A stretch of DNA of 37,442 nt. Source: Chara braunii. Lineage: Eukaryota > Streptophyta > Charophyceae > Charales > Characeae. A program made the position numbers and the translations under genes. Positions 20,841 to 30,462 of the stretch are shown piece after piece (position 1 is the first letter of the stretch; each line of letters starts with the position of its first letter). The stretch spans positions 5,762,436 through 5,799,877 of the forward strand of contig BFEA01000023.1 of assembly GCA_003427395.1 (NCBI GenBank). The letters run 5' to 3'. Under the pieces are notes generated by a model, which did not search any database, was not told the DNA's origin, and saw only the letters and a program-made list of their open reading frames with translations.

Positions 20841-21198
20841 TATGTGACGCGTAGGGGGTTCCAAAATTATGCGATCTCCTGATTGCATGTCATGGCGGAG
20901 TAGGAGAGAGAGAGAGAGAGAACAGAGTGATGCATGAGGAACCAAGCGTATCAACAAATGATCTGGCCATAGTCCATGTTGACACCAACTTCAATTGCAA
21001 TCTTCTTTGGGTCGTGCTGCTGGACTACTCGATGGTCATCCAGGTGACGCCATCATCGTCCGCCGGTTCTCCGTGTGCTCTGCACCCCAATTGCTGCCCG
21101 TCGAATCAGAACGTGAGTTGACGTCATCGTCGATGGCGGGATCTTCGCGAAGCTTACTGATTCGTGCCTTTTTCCCCTGCCGATTGGATGAAGAGGGG
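20841..21198 (-). other. Junction between 3' coding region and 3' LTR
   Basis: Next to the 3' LTR, CGTCACA-TA-TGTGACG (20835-20850) is a perfect palindrome that places an LTR-end-like sequence beside the LTR start. No clear polypurine tract was seen. A GA microsatellite lies at about 20907-20922. Confidence 0.5.
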
Positions 21199-21918
21199 NN
21201 NNNNNNNNNNNNNNNNNNNNNNNNNNNNNNNNNNNNNNNNNNNNNNNNNNNNNNNNNNNNNNNNNNNNNNNNNNNNNNNNNNNNNNNNNNNNNNNNNNNN
21301 NNNNNNNNNNNNNNNNNNNNNNNNNNNNNNNNNNNNNNNNNNNNNNNNNNNNNNNNNNNNNNNNNNNNNNNNNNNNNNNNNNNNNNNNNNNNNNNNNNNN
21401 NNNNNNNNNNNNNNNNNNNNNNNNNNNNNNNNNNNNNNNNNNNNNNNNNNNNNNNNNNNNNNNNNNNNNNNNNNNNNNNNNNNNNNNNNNNNNNNNNNNN
21501 NNNNNNNNNNNNNNNNNNNNNNNNNNNNNNNNNNNNNNNNNNNNNNNNNNNNNNNNNNNNNNNNNNNNNNNNNNNNNNNNNNNNNNNNNNNNNNNNNNNN
21601 NNNNNNNNNNNNNNNNNNNNNNNNNNNNNNNNNNNNNNNNNNNNNNNNNNNNNNNNNNNNNNNNNNNNNNNNNNNNNNNNNNNNNNNNNNNNNNNNNNNN
21701 NNNNNNNNNNNNNNNNNNNNNNNNNNNNNNNNNNNNNNNNNNNNNNNNNNNNNNNNNNNNNNNNNNNNNNNNNNNNNNNNNNNNNNNNNNNNNNNNNNNN
21801 NNNNNNNNNNNNNNNNNNNNNNNNNNNNNNNNNNNNNNNNNNNNNNNNNNNNNNNNNNNNNNNNNNNNNNNNNNNNNNNNNNNNNNNNNNNNNNNNNNNN
21901 NNNNNNNNNNNNNNNNNN
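21199..21918. other. Assembly gap (720 N)
   Basis: Unknown bases. It interrupts the minus-strand 3' region of the retrotransposon. Gap length may be arbitrary. Confidence 1.
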
Positions 21919-22761
21919 GGTCGGCGGGATAGCATCCGAGGACGAAGGCCTATCGCCCGCATCTGTACGTGGGCGAACTGAGGGACGGGTGGGGCTGGGG
22001 GAGGAGGGGGATCGGCTTCGTCTCCGTCGTGCAGTACTTGAGGTGGCGGCTGCAGGGTCGCCATCTTCGGGCGTTGGCGGCTCTGGATCCCTGGTCGGAT
22101 CGTTACCGATGTGTAGGCTGGCTTCGCTGGCGAACTCCAGCTGGCGCTTCCCGATGGCAATTTCTTCGCGCTTTCGCGCCGCTCCCGGATCTTCCGCCTC
22201 CGTTTTTTTCGTGCGCATCGCTTCCTCCGGCAAGGCTTTCCACTCAGATCCGGTTTCTTCTTCCTCCTCTTCTCCTTCACTCAGCTCACCCTCGCTATAT
22301 TCGCTATAGCTTCCCTCCTTCGATGTTTCCTCGTCTTTGTCCTCTTCATTGTCGCCGTCGATCACCACTTCCTCTGCCCTCGGATAGAAGGCGTGAGGGA
22401 TGATATCGTACGGCTTCAGATACTCCTGCCGCGACGGCAGCGTATCTTCGTCCCTGGGCTCCTCCAAGCACGCAGTCCACTAAAGATATGGATCCAATGA
22501 CCGCTCGAGAACGTGCGGAGCAGGATTGTCGTCACTCTGTGAATAGATGTTGGGAGAGAGATCGTCTGCCAATTGCACGATCGGCGCAATGAGCTCCTGT
22601 GCAATCAGCTGGCGGCGCCCCGGCCGTACCGATCCAAAGAGAAAGCCAAGAAAATTGCCCTCCACGTTAGTCCTCCAAGCTTGGATGATCAACAGCTCCG
22701 GATTTTCGATCCACGCAGGATGCTCGCTGGTCTGCGTCCACGTCACCTGTACTCTGGCCAA
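21919..22761 (-). pseudogene. Extra 3' ORF of the retrotransposon, part 2
   Basis: One frame from 22761 into the gap, interrupted by a single TAG (22480-22482). The product has a tryptophan-containing N-terminal part (VTWTQTSEHPAWI, FLFGSVRPGRR), then an acidic stretch (SEGEEEEEETGSEW), then an Arg/Ser-rich segment (RRRRSRSPSSPSP). No domain was recognised. It lies between integrase and the 3' LTR, where some Ty3/gypsy elements carry env-like or accessory genes; nothing here shows an envelope (no signal peptide or membrane segment seen). It may instead be the tail of the polyprotein. Confidence 0.4.
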
Positions 22762-22939
22762 GCAAAAGACAGCTCCTCAAAAGTTTCGCGCCATAGCCGC
22801 CAATGCCGAGGATTGATAAGAGGGACTGAAAGAGGCTCGAATGAGAAGGAAAGAGAAGGATGAAGATCGGATTGCTAGAAGGTGGGGAAGAGAGAGGGGA
22901 GACCAAAGATAGAGAGAGGAGCGAGAGGATTGGCGTGGT

Positions 22940-23452
22940 TCATTGGGGATGTGGGAAGGGGACGAGGGTGGGAATCACAACTGGCCGCTCGCGCGGAGAA
23001 CGGCGGATGTCGCCAAGATCCGACGCAAAGGTCGGGATGAGATTGTGCCCAGGTCGGGCGAGAACGTGCTGCCACACGTTGGACACCTGCTCCGTCCACT
23101 CGCGCAGTGAAGTCAAGATCGCAGTATGCCTTTGCGGATTGACCGAGCTGATGTCGCCGCTGAACGCCGCGACCGTGGTGACGTAGCTCGTTCTGGGAGC
23201 CGCTCGCCGATGAACTGCGATTACCTCCGCAAATACTATTGCGTGAGGACTCTCTTCGATCGGAAACGCGGCGGCGGCACAGATACCCACGTCGCAGAAA
23301 AATTGTGCCAAACGCCGAAGATCCGTATTGAGCCGAGGGTGACAAACTTGCCGAATTTCTGAGATGTGGCCACGTGGCTGCAACAACTGTATGTCAAGAA
23401 CCTGCTCCGTGATGAAACTCATGGCGAGGTCGGAGAGGAGGACGAAGGACAA
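22940..23452 (-). pseudogene. Extra 3' ORF of the retrotransposon, part 1
   Basis: A 170-codon open stretch following the integrase tail, in a different frame from both neighbours. Segments such as QPRGHISEIRQVCHPRLNTDLRRLAQFF and SLREWTEQVSNVWQHVL look like folded, non-repetitive protein. Function not recognised. Gene or polyprotein extension cannot be decided because frames are broken on both sides. Confidence 0.4.
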
Positions 23453-23709
23453 GAGGGAGAAAGGGGAGAGAGAGTTAGATCGTCGTCGTTCTCCTCGCTT
23501 TCCGAGGAAGAAGAGGGAGGAAGATCAAAAGGAGGAAGAAGACGGAGGTAGGAGGTATGTCGGACGATGGGGACAGAGCTATGGCTGGCACTAGCCTCAG
23601 GCGCGATGCGCACCATGTTGGCGCCGTTGGGTCTGAGCTCGACAACGCGAAAACATCCAGAAAACTTGAGAGCGAGTTTCCGGTCGCGTGCACATTTACG
23701 TACCTGCAC
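23419..23709 (-). pseudogene. Integrase C-terminal (GPY/F-like) domain
   Basis: The frame reads KLGDLVQVRK upstream of and into ALKFSGCFRVVE and NGANMVRIAPE. This matches the small beta-barrel GPY/F module after Ty3/gypsy integrase cores, with FSGCFRVVE at the GPY position. It is followed by a Ser/Glu/Asp-rich linker. The integrase core frame ends at TAG 23760, so a frameshift near there separates the two. The module is expected to bind DNA or assist integrase assembly. Confidence 0.6.
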
Positions 23710-23759
23710 TAGGTCTCCTAATTTATATTGATGCGGGGCCCAGCATTTCCATTCCGAGC

Positions 23760-24602
23760 CTAGTAGCTACGGACCTGTCTACCGTGGGCCAGTTCGGTCA
23801 TCCTTTGCCTTTTTCGGGCTAGCTTCGGGACGGCCCGTTCCATTAATTCGGTGTACCCTTTGGCCTTGGCCTTGAGAGTTGCACGCGTGTCTCTACCCCC
23901 TGCTTCGGCAATTTCCGAGTTACCCCAATAGTCGACACAGGGGAGGCTATTAGTTCGAAGCTGAAAAGGGGTAAACCCCGTGGACTCGTGACGGGTGGCC
24001 CGGTGGATCCCAACGATCTGATATACGATCTCGGGCCAAGGACGCGTGTCGTGTGCCGCTAAGTTCCTGCGAAGGGCGGTTTTAATCATACGGTTGGCAT
24101 TTTCGGCCAACCCGTTCGACTGGGACACGTGGGGTGCTGTATGTCGGAGCGTGATGCCCCTTCGCGCAAGCAGTTCTTCTACCTCACCCTTGAATTCAGA
24201 CCCATTGTTGGTCAGAATTTCTTCCGTATCTAGATGGGTATAAAGGAACCGTTCGATGTACGTGGCTATTTCTGCGGCTTTTCGGGTCTTACAGGGATAA
24301 ACTTCGATGTACTTGGAAAAATGGTCTATTAACACTAACAGGATAGAATATTCACAGCGGTTTGGGCCAGGTGGCACGTCGATATCTGTCGTGTCCATAC
24401 TGACTCGTTGGAAACGACGCTCTACTTCCGTTGGTACGATCGTGTTTGGTCCCCGTATAGGGGCACGATCAACAACACAGACCAGACAGTTAGCGACAAT
24501 GTATTTGACATCATCTCGTATATTCGGTTCTGATCTACAGTTGCCTTCGTGACACGTATCGCGAAATGAGCGGCATGTTCTTCGTGAGCAGATCGGATCC
24601 AA
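23760..24602 (-). pseudogene. Integrase, zinc-binding C-x2-C and catalytic core
   Basis: NCLVC supplies the Cys pair of the HHCC zinc domain. The rve core follows: first Asp in VSMDTTDID, ILLVLIDHFSKYIEVYP, then LTNNGSEFKG where the family normally has LTDNG, so the second catalytic Asp is Asn (AAC for GAC, one transition). The Glu is in QSNGLAENANRMI. About 280 codons are open. The enzyme would insert element cDNA into the nuclear genome; the missing Asp makes this copy inactive. The His pair of the same zinc domain lies in another frame just upstream. Confidence 0.85.
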
Positions 24603-24769
24603 TCATATCTCTGGAATGGATGGGGAACCTTCAACCACGAGCCCGATCCGTCAGTTTTACGCTTTTCCAAATGACCGTTGACCCATCGATAGTCCCGAGA
24701 TCTCTCGGTCGCCCTACGTTTGTCGTGTTTGGTGAGGTGGCCCAATGATAATCCTGCTAATTTCGCCAA
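24422..24769 (-). pseudogene. Integrase N-terminal part with His pair
   Basis: Contains WVNGHLEKR, VPHPFQRYDWIRSAHEEHAAHF. The closely spaced His residues (HEEHAAH) are the first half of the HHCC zinc-binding domain. The Cys half is read in the frame of 23760-24602, so a frameshift falls inside the domain (around 24500-24560). Confidence 0.7.
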
Positions 24770-25272
24770 TAAAATTTTATCCGTCCAAGCCTCCGCTCGT
24801 CAGTATTTTTCATCGTATTCAGGGCCGTCCGTACGGGCGGCCTCGAATCAAACCTCCGTGGGAGTTTGTTCGCTCTACACAGGGGGCACCTCCATTCCTT
24901 GCTACTCGTCCGATATCGAACGCAGGCCCCGTGCGCACGATTGACACACGTGGCACATTCTACCCAGTAGACAAACCCGGTTTCGAAAGGATGACAGTTG
25001 ACCCCATAGACCCGTGCAATGCACATGCAAAAATAACAAAATTTATCAGCGAGGGTGGAAAAGAAAGCTGAGGACGTGAGAGGGGCAGAATTAGTAGGAG
25101 ATGAAGGGGTTGCGAAGGCAAGTGGGGTAGTCATGATGACAGAGAAGGAAGGGATGGGACTGGATTGCAGAGAGGGTAGAACATACCAATTAGTCCTCGT
25201 ATCACTTACTGCTTCGATAAGATCTTCACTTGGCCGTACCGAGGTCCGATCTCCTGTTCGGGTTCGTTCCAC
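24757..25272 (-). pseudogene. PHD-type zinc finger between RNase H and integrase
   Basis: An open stretch of 171 codons that overlaps the RNase H end in another frame. Residues 79-132 (about 24877-25038) show C-x2-C, then C-x2-C-x4-H-x2-C, and a WxC-x2-C end (ECATC, H, GAC, EWRCPLC). This is the C4HC3 order of PHD fingers, including the Trp two residues before the seventh ligand. The spacing between the second and third ligands is long (23), so a RING-like variant is possible. PHD fingers commonly read histone H3 tails, so a role in chromatin targeting of integration is a natural hypothesis. Residues about 30-75 are Ser/Thr/Pro-rich linker. The frame is offset from both neighbours. Confidence 0.65.
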
Positions 25273-25838
25273 GGAATCACCTCCTCACTCTTCGGAACTT
25301 TCTCAGGCCGGTGCAGTCGTATCAGTCCGTCCGCATTCCCGTGTCTCTCGTGCTTCCGATGACGAATGTCAAAGTCCATGCTCTGCAGCACCGTTGCCCA
25401 TCGCCCGATCATGCCAGAGTAATCCTTCGATTTCTTCAGAGCCAACAGGGGCTCATGATCAGTTACCAAGGTGAACTTTCGCCCGTACAGGTAAGCGCGA
25501 AAGTGGCTGATTCCCCAGAGAGCCGCGTAGCATTCCCCCGTTGGAGCGGCGTAGTTGCGCTTGCAAGCTGGCACCAATTTGGACGCATACTCCACCACAC
25601 TCTTGAGTTCGCTTGGTCCCACCTGGGCAAGGAACGTCAAAATTGCCTTTGGCTGCCAGTCAGTGATGAGAACAAAAGGTTTTTCGGGATCCGGTCTTAT
25701 AAGGACCGGAGCCGAAATGAGAGCGGCCTTGAGTTTGGAAAATGCTTGATCGCATTCCGGCGTCCAGATCAACGGCTGATCTTTGCGCAACAGATTCGTG
25801 AGGGGTCCCGCAATCGCCGCGAAGCCCTTGATAAATCT
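25206..25838 (-). pseudogene. Ribonuclease H domain
   Basis: In frame with the RT, past the TGA at 25839-25841. The RT connection (FIKGFAAIAGPLTNLL, AFSKLKAALISAPVL) leads to RNase H with its acidic residues in VLITDWQP, GECYAALWGI and LVTDHEPL, then DFDIRHRKHERHGNADGL. This is the Ty3/gypsy-type RNase H (RT_RNaseH family), which removes RNA from RNA-DNA hybrids in reverse transcription. The frame ends at a stop at 25206. Confidence 0.85.
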
Positions 25839-26465
25839 TCAGTAGTACGAGGCCAGGCCCAGAAAGGCGCGAACTTGCGTGATAGTTGTAGGCACTGGCG
25901 TATCCCTGACAGTTGCCACCTTCTGTGGCTCCGGCTGGAATCCGTTGTCTGTCACCACATGCCCTAGGAAGGAAATGGTGGTGAGGAAAAACTGACACTT
26001 CTCAAGCGCCACCTTGAAGCCCGCATCTTGTAACGCGTGCAGTGCCCATTCGATGTGCTGCATGTGTCCCTCGTAGGAACTCGAATACACCAAGATATCA
26101 TCCATGTACACAATCACGCAGTAGTTGATGATGTTGTGCGCCAAACGAGTCTTTCTCACGAAATTCTGAAAAGCCATGTTCATGGCCCGCTGAAAGGTCG
26201 CGGGGGCGTTGCAAATACCCATCGGACATCGAATCCACTGCTACGTGCCCTCGAAAAGTACAAACGCTGTTTTTGGACGATCTTCTTCTCGAACAAGAAG
26301 ATGATGGAACCCATGGCGAACATCAAACTTGCTGAAAAATCGAGCACTCTCGATCGCATCCAACAACTCGTTAATCCGGGGGAGGGGGTACACATCTTTG
26401 ATCGTGATATCATTCAACTTTCGATAATCAATGCAAATGCGAATCCCTCCCGCCTTTTTAGGCAC
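25839..26465 (-). pseudogene. Reverse transcriptase palm and fingers
   Basis: PKKAGGIRICIDYRKLND, YPLPRINELLDAI, FSKFDVRHGFHHLLV and later NAPATFQRAMN, VYMDDILVYS (catalytic YMDD), LGHVV and VRAFLGLASYY are the standard Ty3/gypsy RT blocks in order. In-frame stops are TAG at 26241-26243 and TGA at 25839-25841; the latter replaces the Arg usually found after SYY (CGA to TGA). The upstream finger sequence (FEVNGWIEPA) is in frame but separated from 26530-27252 by a frameshift. It would copy element RNA into cDNA; this copy cannot make the full domain. Confidence 0.92.
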
Positions 26466-26529
26466 GATTACTACGGAAAAAAAACAGGGACTTATGGCGG
26501 GTTCGATCCATCCATTAACTTCGAATTTT

Positions 26530-27252
26530 TTAATTCGCTAAAAAAGCGGCCGCTCGTTGAGCTGGCGAGTATCGGTAAGGAATGCGGCTAATGGGTGGAT
26601 GGTCTCCCGTGAGAATGGCATACTCGATCACATTAGTTAAGCTGATATCATTATCGTGTATGCTCAATACTTCTGCGTAACCATTTAACACACAGATTAA
26701 CGACTTCCGAAGTTCCGTGGGAACGTGACTCGGTAGGGTGATTGTTGATTCCCCGAAAATCTTAAGGGGCATATCGACCCAATCAACCGGCCGTTCCCGT
26801 CGATCATAGACACTAGAGAAAACGGAAATACTGGTGCGAACAGAGAAGACAGTTGCTATCATCTGGGACTCAGTAGGGCTGATCATCTCCGTTTCTTTAG
26901 TTTCAGCATCAGTCTCTGAACCAACTGAGGTCGGTTCCACAGTTAGCCCCATTAGATCCGTCATTTTCTGCATCAGATCAGGTACATCACTTACCGGTGC
27001 TTCCGCCTCTTGTTTAATCAAAGCGATGGTGGCTCCTGTTGTTAGTAACGATCGGGGCGGAAAAACAGAAACATCCAAATATTGTTCCGTTTGCTGATAA
27101 CGCGTTCGTAAGGAGAGAGCTCCTTCGTACGAGGTGCGAGGGGGTTCCAAATCATCGGTCAGGTCAGATACTTGTAATATGGGTTCCCCAAGCAGGACTG
27201 AAGGACTAACTTGAGTTATCGGAGGCGCAAGCGCGCTGTCTCCTGAATCCAC
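26530..27252 (-). pseudogene. Protease-RT linker and RT N-terminus
   Basis: 240 open codons. The last 60 resemble the start of gypsy RT (LTNVIEYAILTGDHPPISRIPYRYSPAQRAAA, the pP..r.pYR.sP signature). The earlier part is acidic, Thr/Ser-rich and not recognised. A frameshift near 26530-26560 separates it from the RT fingers. Confidence 0.7.
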
Positions 27253-27428
27253 GTGGAAGCTTCGAGCACGGTCGGGTCACACTTGGAATTCTTCGGGAAT
27301 TTCGTGTTCGAAAAGTTCAACCAGGTGCTTCCATTCATCTTCGCTATGCAACTCTTGTTCGTATTCCTGTTCCCTGATTCCACTATCGATATCTGAAGAA
27401 GAACACTCTTCGGGATTAATGTATTGAA

Positions 27429-28388
27429 TCATCCTATTTGGGTTGAGTTAGGGGTTCGTTTCATCGTTCGGGTGGAAATTCGCAAAGGAACAGTTTGAGT
27501 GAGCACCAGTTGTTTCGAATCAAAATGCAATCGTGCGCCCACCACCATCGCCCAAGGTAGTCCCAACAACACAGAATAGGAACATACATCTATCACGAGC
27601 GCATTGACAAAGACGTGTATTCGTTCGATTTTTACAGTCACATTCTCAATAATGCCTACGATATTCATTGCTTCCTCGTCGGCGGAGACATAATTGTCTT
27701 CGCCAGATTGAGGAAGAATGGATCCGAGTCGTCCCGTCTTTCTGACAGTATCTAATGATATGACTACTGCAGAAGGCCCCGTGTCGATAAGAGCGTTAAA
27801 CGGCTTGCCTCAAACTTCGTAATCACATTCCGCGCTCTTCCATAGTACCGGTCGAGCTCGTACGAAGTGATCTTTTTCTGCTAAAGAGATCGCGACTATT
27901 AGTGCAGCCTCAGGTTCGCCGGCTTCGGGTTCGGGTTGTGCAACTTCCTCGCTTCCTTCCTTCTTCTTCAACATCCGTTGTATGCGCTAATAGGTGAAGC
28001 GTTTTTGATTTTTCTGGCAATGTTGTAAAACTTTATCGTTCGCCGCTTCAGATATGGTGAGCAGATGTCCCACCGGGATCGGAACACGAATATCCAATTG
28101 TTTGAGCGCTTGTAACACATCAATCTCTCCTGTTCGAAACATCGGACCAGGATTGGATTCGCGATCGACCCATTCGAGATCATCAGGGGCCGATCGGATC
28201 GCTCCGACCATGCCTGCAAGATGAAGGTATTCGAGTGGATCGACCACTTCAGCAGCGTCAAAGGAGGAAGCTCCAGATGTCGATGCCATGGTCGTCAAAG
28301 GGGAAGGCTGCTCTGGGGCATATACCACGAGCTCCCCTCCTTGGGCCGTATCCAGTAGTGCGACCACTCGTCCTTGATTCAGGGCCAC
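27429..28388 (-). pseudogene. Protease with DTG active site, and upstream linker
   Basis: One frame runs through the linker and protease, interrupted by TAG (27987-27989) and TGA (27810-27812). The aspartic protease core is FNALIDTGPSAVVIS (DTG at 27777-27785), followed by VIDVCSYSVLLGLPWAMVVGARLHF, matching the hydrophobic LLG-WA/D block of retropepsins. It would cleave the Gag-Pol polyprotein. The linker N-terminal part (MALNQGRVVALLDTAQGG) adjoins the zinc knuckle. Bases 27253-27428 carry no further recognisable domain. Confidence 0.8.
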
Positions 28389-28429
28389 AGGGGCCGCCGC
28401 AGGTGGGGGTTGACTACGCTTTGGCTGCG

Positions 28430-28475
28430 GGCAGTCTCGGACGAAATGTCCGGGCTGTTTGCAGTTAAATTACTC
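28430..28475 (-). pseudogene. Nucleocapsid zinc knuckle, first Cys replaced by stop
   Basis: FNCKQPGHFVRDCPQ gives C-x4-H-x4-C of a CCHC knuckle. The position of the first Cys, two residues before FNC's Cys, is TAA (28470-28472), which also ends the Gag frame. Confidence 0.8.
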
Positions 28476-29060
28476 GATCTTTCCTGCTGGATTAGCTAGG
28501 TGAGGGAACAAAGGTGCGTACCCTTGAGCAGGCGGGGCAGACAAGAGCGGAAATGATGCAGGGGCAGTCCGACCAGGGGCCGGGTTAGGCTTAATTAGTC
28601 TACTCATTATCTGTTCCATCCGCTCCATATGAGCGGCCTGCATTTGGATCAAGTTGCTCATCCATTCAGATTGCTTAGTAGTGGCCGTATGGATCATTTG
28701 GGCAAGATGTAAGTTGGTTACGGCCGGCGTGGGGGATTCATGGGGGACTATGCTCTTAACTGCCGCTATCGGTTGATTCACATGAGGAGAGGGAGAAGAG
28801 ACAGGCGGGATATCGGAAGCAACCCCATCGGGAAGATCATGGTCGAGGCCGAGATAGAACCGTTCTACCGCCTGCAGCCATGATCGCCTTTTTGCCGCTA
28901 CATCCCGTATGGTATCGGTAATATCTTCGTCTCCCTGACTGATATATATTTTTTTATCCGCCAGGTCCAGTTCCAGTGCTTTTGCGATGATAGTGGGGAG
29001 CTGGTGTGTCTTCGGTGGGACTTTTTTTTCTACAGTTTCCCTTTCAACGTGGGACTTCAT
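28470..29060 (-). pseudogene. Gag, C-terminal part
   Basis: 196 codons: a charged N-terminal part (LELDLADKKIYI, RSWLQAVERFYLGL), a proline-rich linker, and a Gln/Met-rich helical segment (WMSNLIQMQAAHMERMEQIMSRL) that may be a coiled coil, leading to the zinc knuckle. It overlaps the first Gag piece by 4 bases in another frame, most likely a frameshift within a once continuous Gag. Confidence 0.65.
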
Positions 29061-29485
29061 AGGTGATCGATGAACAAATCTCGAGCGGATTTCTCGTCTC
29101 GCCCCGATTTGTCCAACGTGGTTTGAAATCGATCCACGAAATCGGGCAACGATTCCCCGGGTCCTTGTGGCCGATTTTTTAGCACGTACCAGGCGGCATC
29201 TTCACTGACCGTATCAAATCGAGCCAAGAAGGCTTGTTTGAAGGTATCCCAATCTACCCACGTATATTTTCTAAACCAGTCATGTGACGTATTGCGAAGT
29301 AACAATGTCAGGACGCGGGGAAGATCGGCTGCGCTGTAATTTTCAGCTTCGACAGCTTCCAGCCAAGCCTCGGGATGGGTATGGTTAAGGAAGAAAGGGA
29401 AGGGGGCGGGGATGCTAACGATCGCCCTAGTACCGTCTTCCATCGGCATGGCGGGTGCAACCGCACCGGATTGAGACCTAGTCAC
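29057..29485 (-). pseudogene. Gag, N-terminal capsid-like part
   Basis: MTRSQSG start, then a Retrotrans_gag-like core: AWLEAVEAENY, LTLLLRNTSHDWFRKY, WDTFKQAFLARFDT, DFVDRFQTTLDKSG. This domain forms the virus-like particle shell. The ATG is about 95 bp inside the LTR/PBS, as expected for the first gene of the internal region. Confidence 0.8.
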
Positions 29486-29554
29486 TGGGCGATCCCGACG
29501 AGCTAGTTGAGGGCCTCTCCTACCTCTCGCCAGTTCGACTTACTATCATCAGAA

Positions 29555-29579
29555 CCGACACGTGTCGGCTCCGATACCA
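29555..29579 (-). promoter_or_regulatory. Primer-binding site (initiator-Met tRNA type) with palindrome
   Basis: TGGTATCGGAGCC (29579 to 29567, minus strand) differs at one base from the usual plant PBS complementary to initiator-Met tRNA (TGGTATCAGAGCC). CCGACACGTGTCGG (29555-29568) overlaps its 3' side and is a perfect palindrome. Confidence 0.85.
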
Positions 29580-29798
29580 ACCTCACGCCCTATGCTGTCT
29601 TTCGTTCGGAGTGTTAGGCGTGCGGGAAGAGGCCCAGAAAAACAGCAAGATGGGGTGTGTCAAGGATTTTTGAAAATTGAGTGTAGGAACACAGATGGAA
29701 CTGAAATCCCCCGTGTTGGTTCAATGAAGCAAGTCGATTGCTTTTGCACGTTGCGGAATGCGCGCGAGGGCACGATGCGAAAAGAGAAAAATCCAAAT

Positions 29799-30392
29799 TC
29801 AATCCAAAAAGTATTGTCGGGCTTCCCACCGGGCTACAGCCCGTCGTTTAGAACGTAAAGGCTTTGGCACGCTCCGCGTGTCTCGTTTTCGTATCAAATC
29901 CCGTCCTCGTTCGCTGGTTAGTTCCGAGTCCGACGTGGATGGTCTCAGTCGCGTGGCTCTTTCTTTATGGTCGTCTTCACTCCGCACACGGTAGTGGAAA
30001 CCCCTGGATTCGTAGCGCTCAAAACGTTGGCATTCGGTGCATATTATGCACGACCAGTGGGGTTTTACTGCCATCCATGGGATGACGATCAACTCGTTGA
30101 ATGACAACAATATCGAGTAAGGTGGGAAGTGCGTATCGATAATGACAAACCCAGCCTCTACGAACCCTGAACAACGATTTGCCGGAGGGAAGTAGTATCG
30201 TCCGCCGATTTGTGCAACGGCTTCTCGTACGTCCCACTCACATACACGTGTCCTTCCCTCGTTGTAGGGAAAAGGCCGTGTTGGGACGGGAGGTACGGGG
30301 GGCTGGTGCCCGATCGGAGGGTACTCGTCAATCCACATATCAATCAATTGTAAAGACCTTGCGACGTCATCAAGAAAAGAAAACACTCGCAC
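29799..30392 (-). CDS. 197-codon ORF inside the 5' LTR, unknown
   Basis: Counterpart of 18313-18906. If transcription starts shortly after the TATA box at 31400, this is the first long ORF of the element RNA, about 1 kb into the leader and upstream of gag. The Arg/Lys-rich C-terminal half is diverged from the left copy yet open. The approximate balance (about 23 base differences, about 15 amino-acid changes) does not show strong constraint. It could be a captured or spurious ORF. Confidence 0.35.
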   Translation of the reverse strand: MRVFSFLDDVARSLQLIDMWIDEYPPIGHQPPVPPVPTRPFPYNEGRTRVCEWDVREAVAQIGGRYYFPPANRCSGFVEAGFVIIDTHFPPYSILLSFNELIVIPWMAVKPHWSCIICTECQRFERYESRGFHYRVRSEDDHKERATRLRPSTSDSELTSERGRDLIRKRDTRSVPKPLRSKRRAVARWEARQYFLD

Positions 30393-30418
30393 AACTCAAA
30401 AACAATCTCTTTCAACAC

Positions 30419-30462
30419 GAGAGAGAGAGAGAGAGAGGGAGAGAGAGAGAGAAAGAAGACAC
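30419..30462. repeat. (GA)n microsatellite in LTR
   Basis: Same tract, length and interruption as in the left LTR. Confidence 0.9.

Noticed and set aside
22480-23452. Retroviral-type envelope gene
   Set aside because: The position fits, but no signal peptide, transmembrane segment or cleavage motif was seen.
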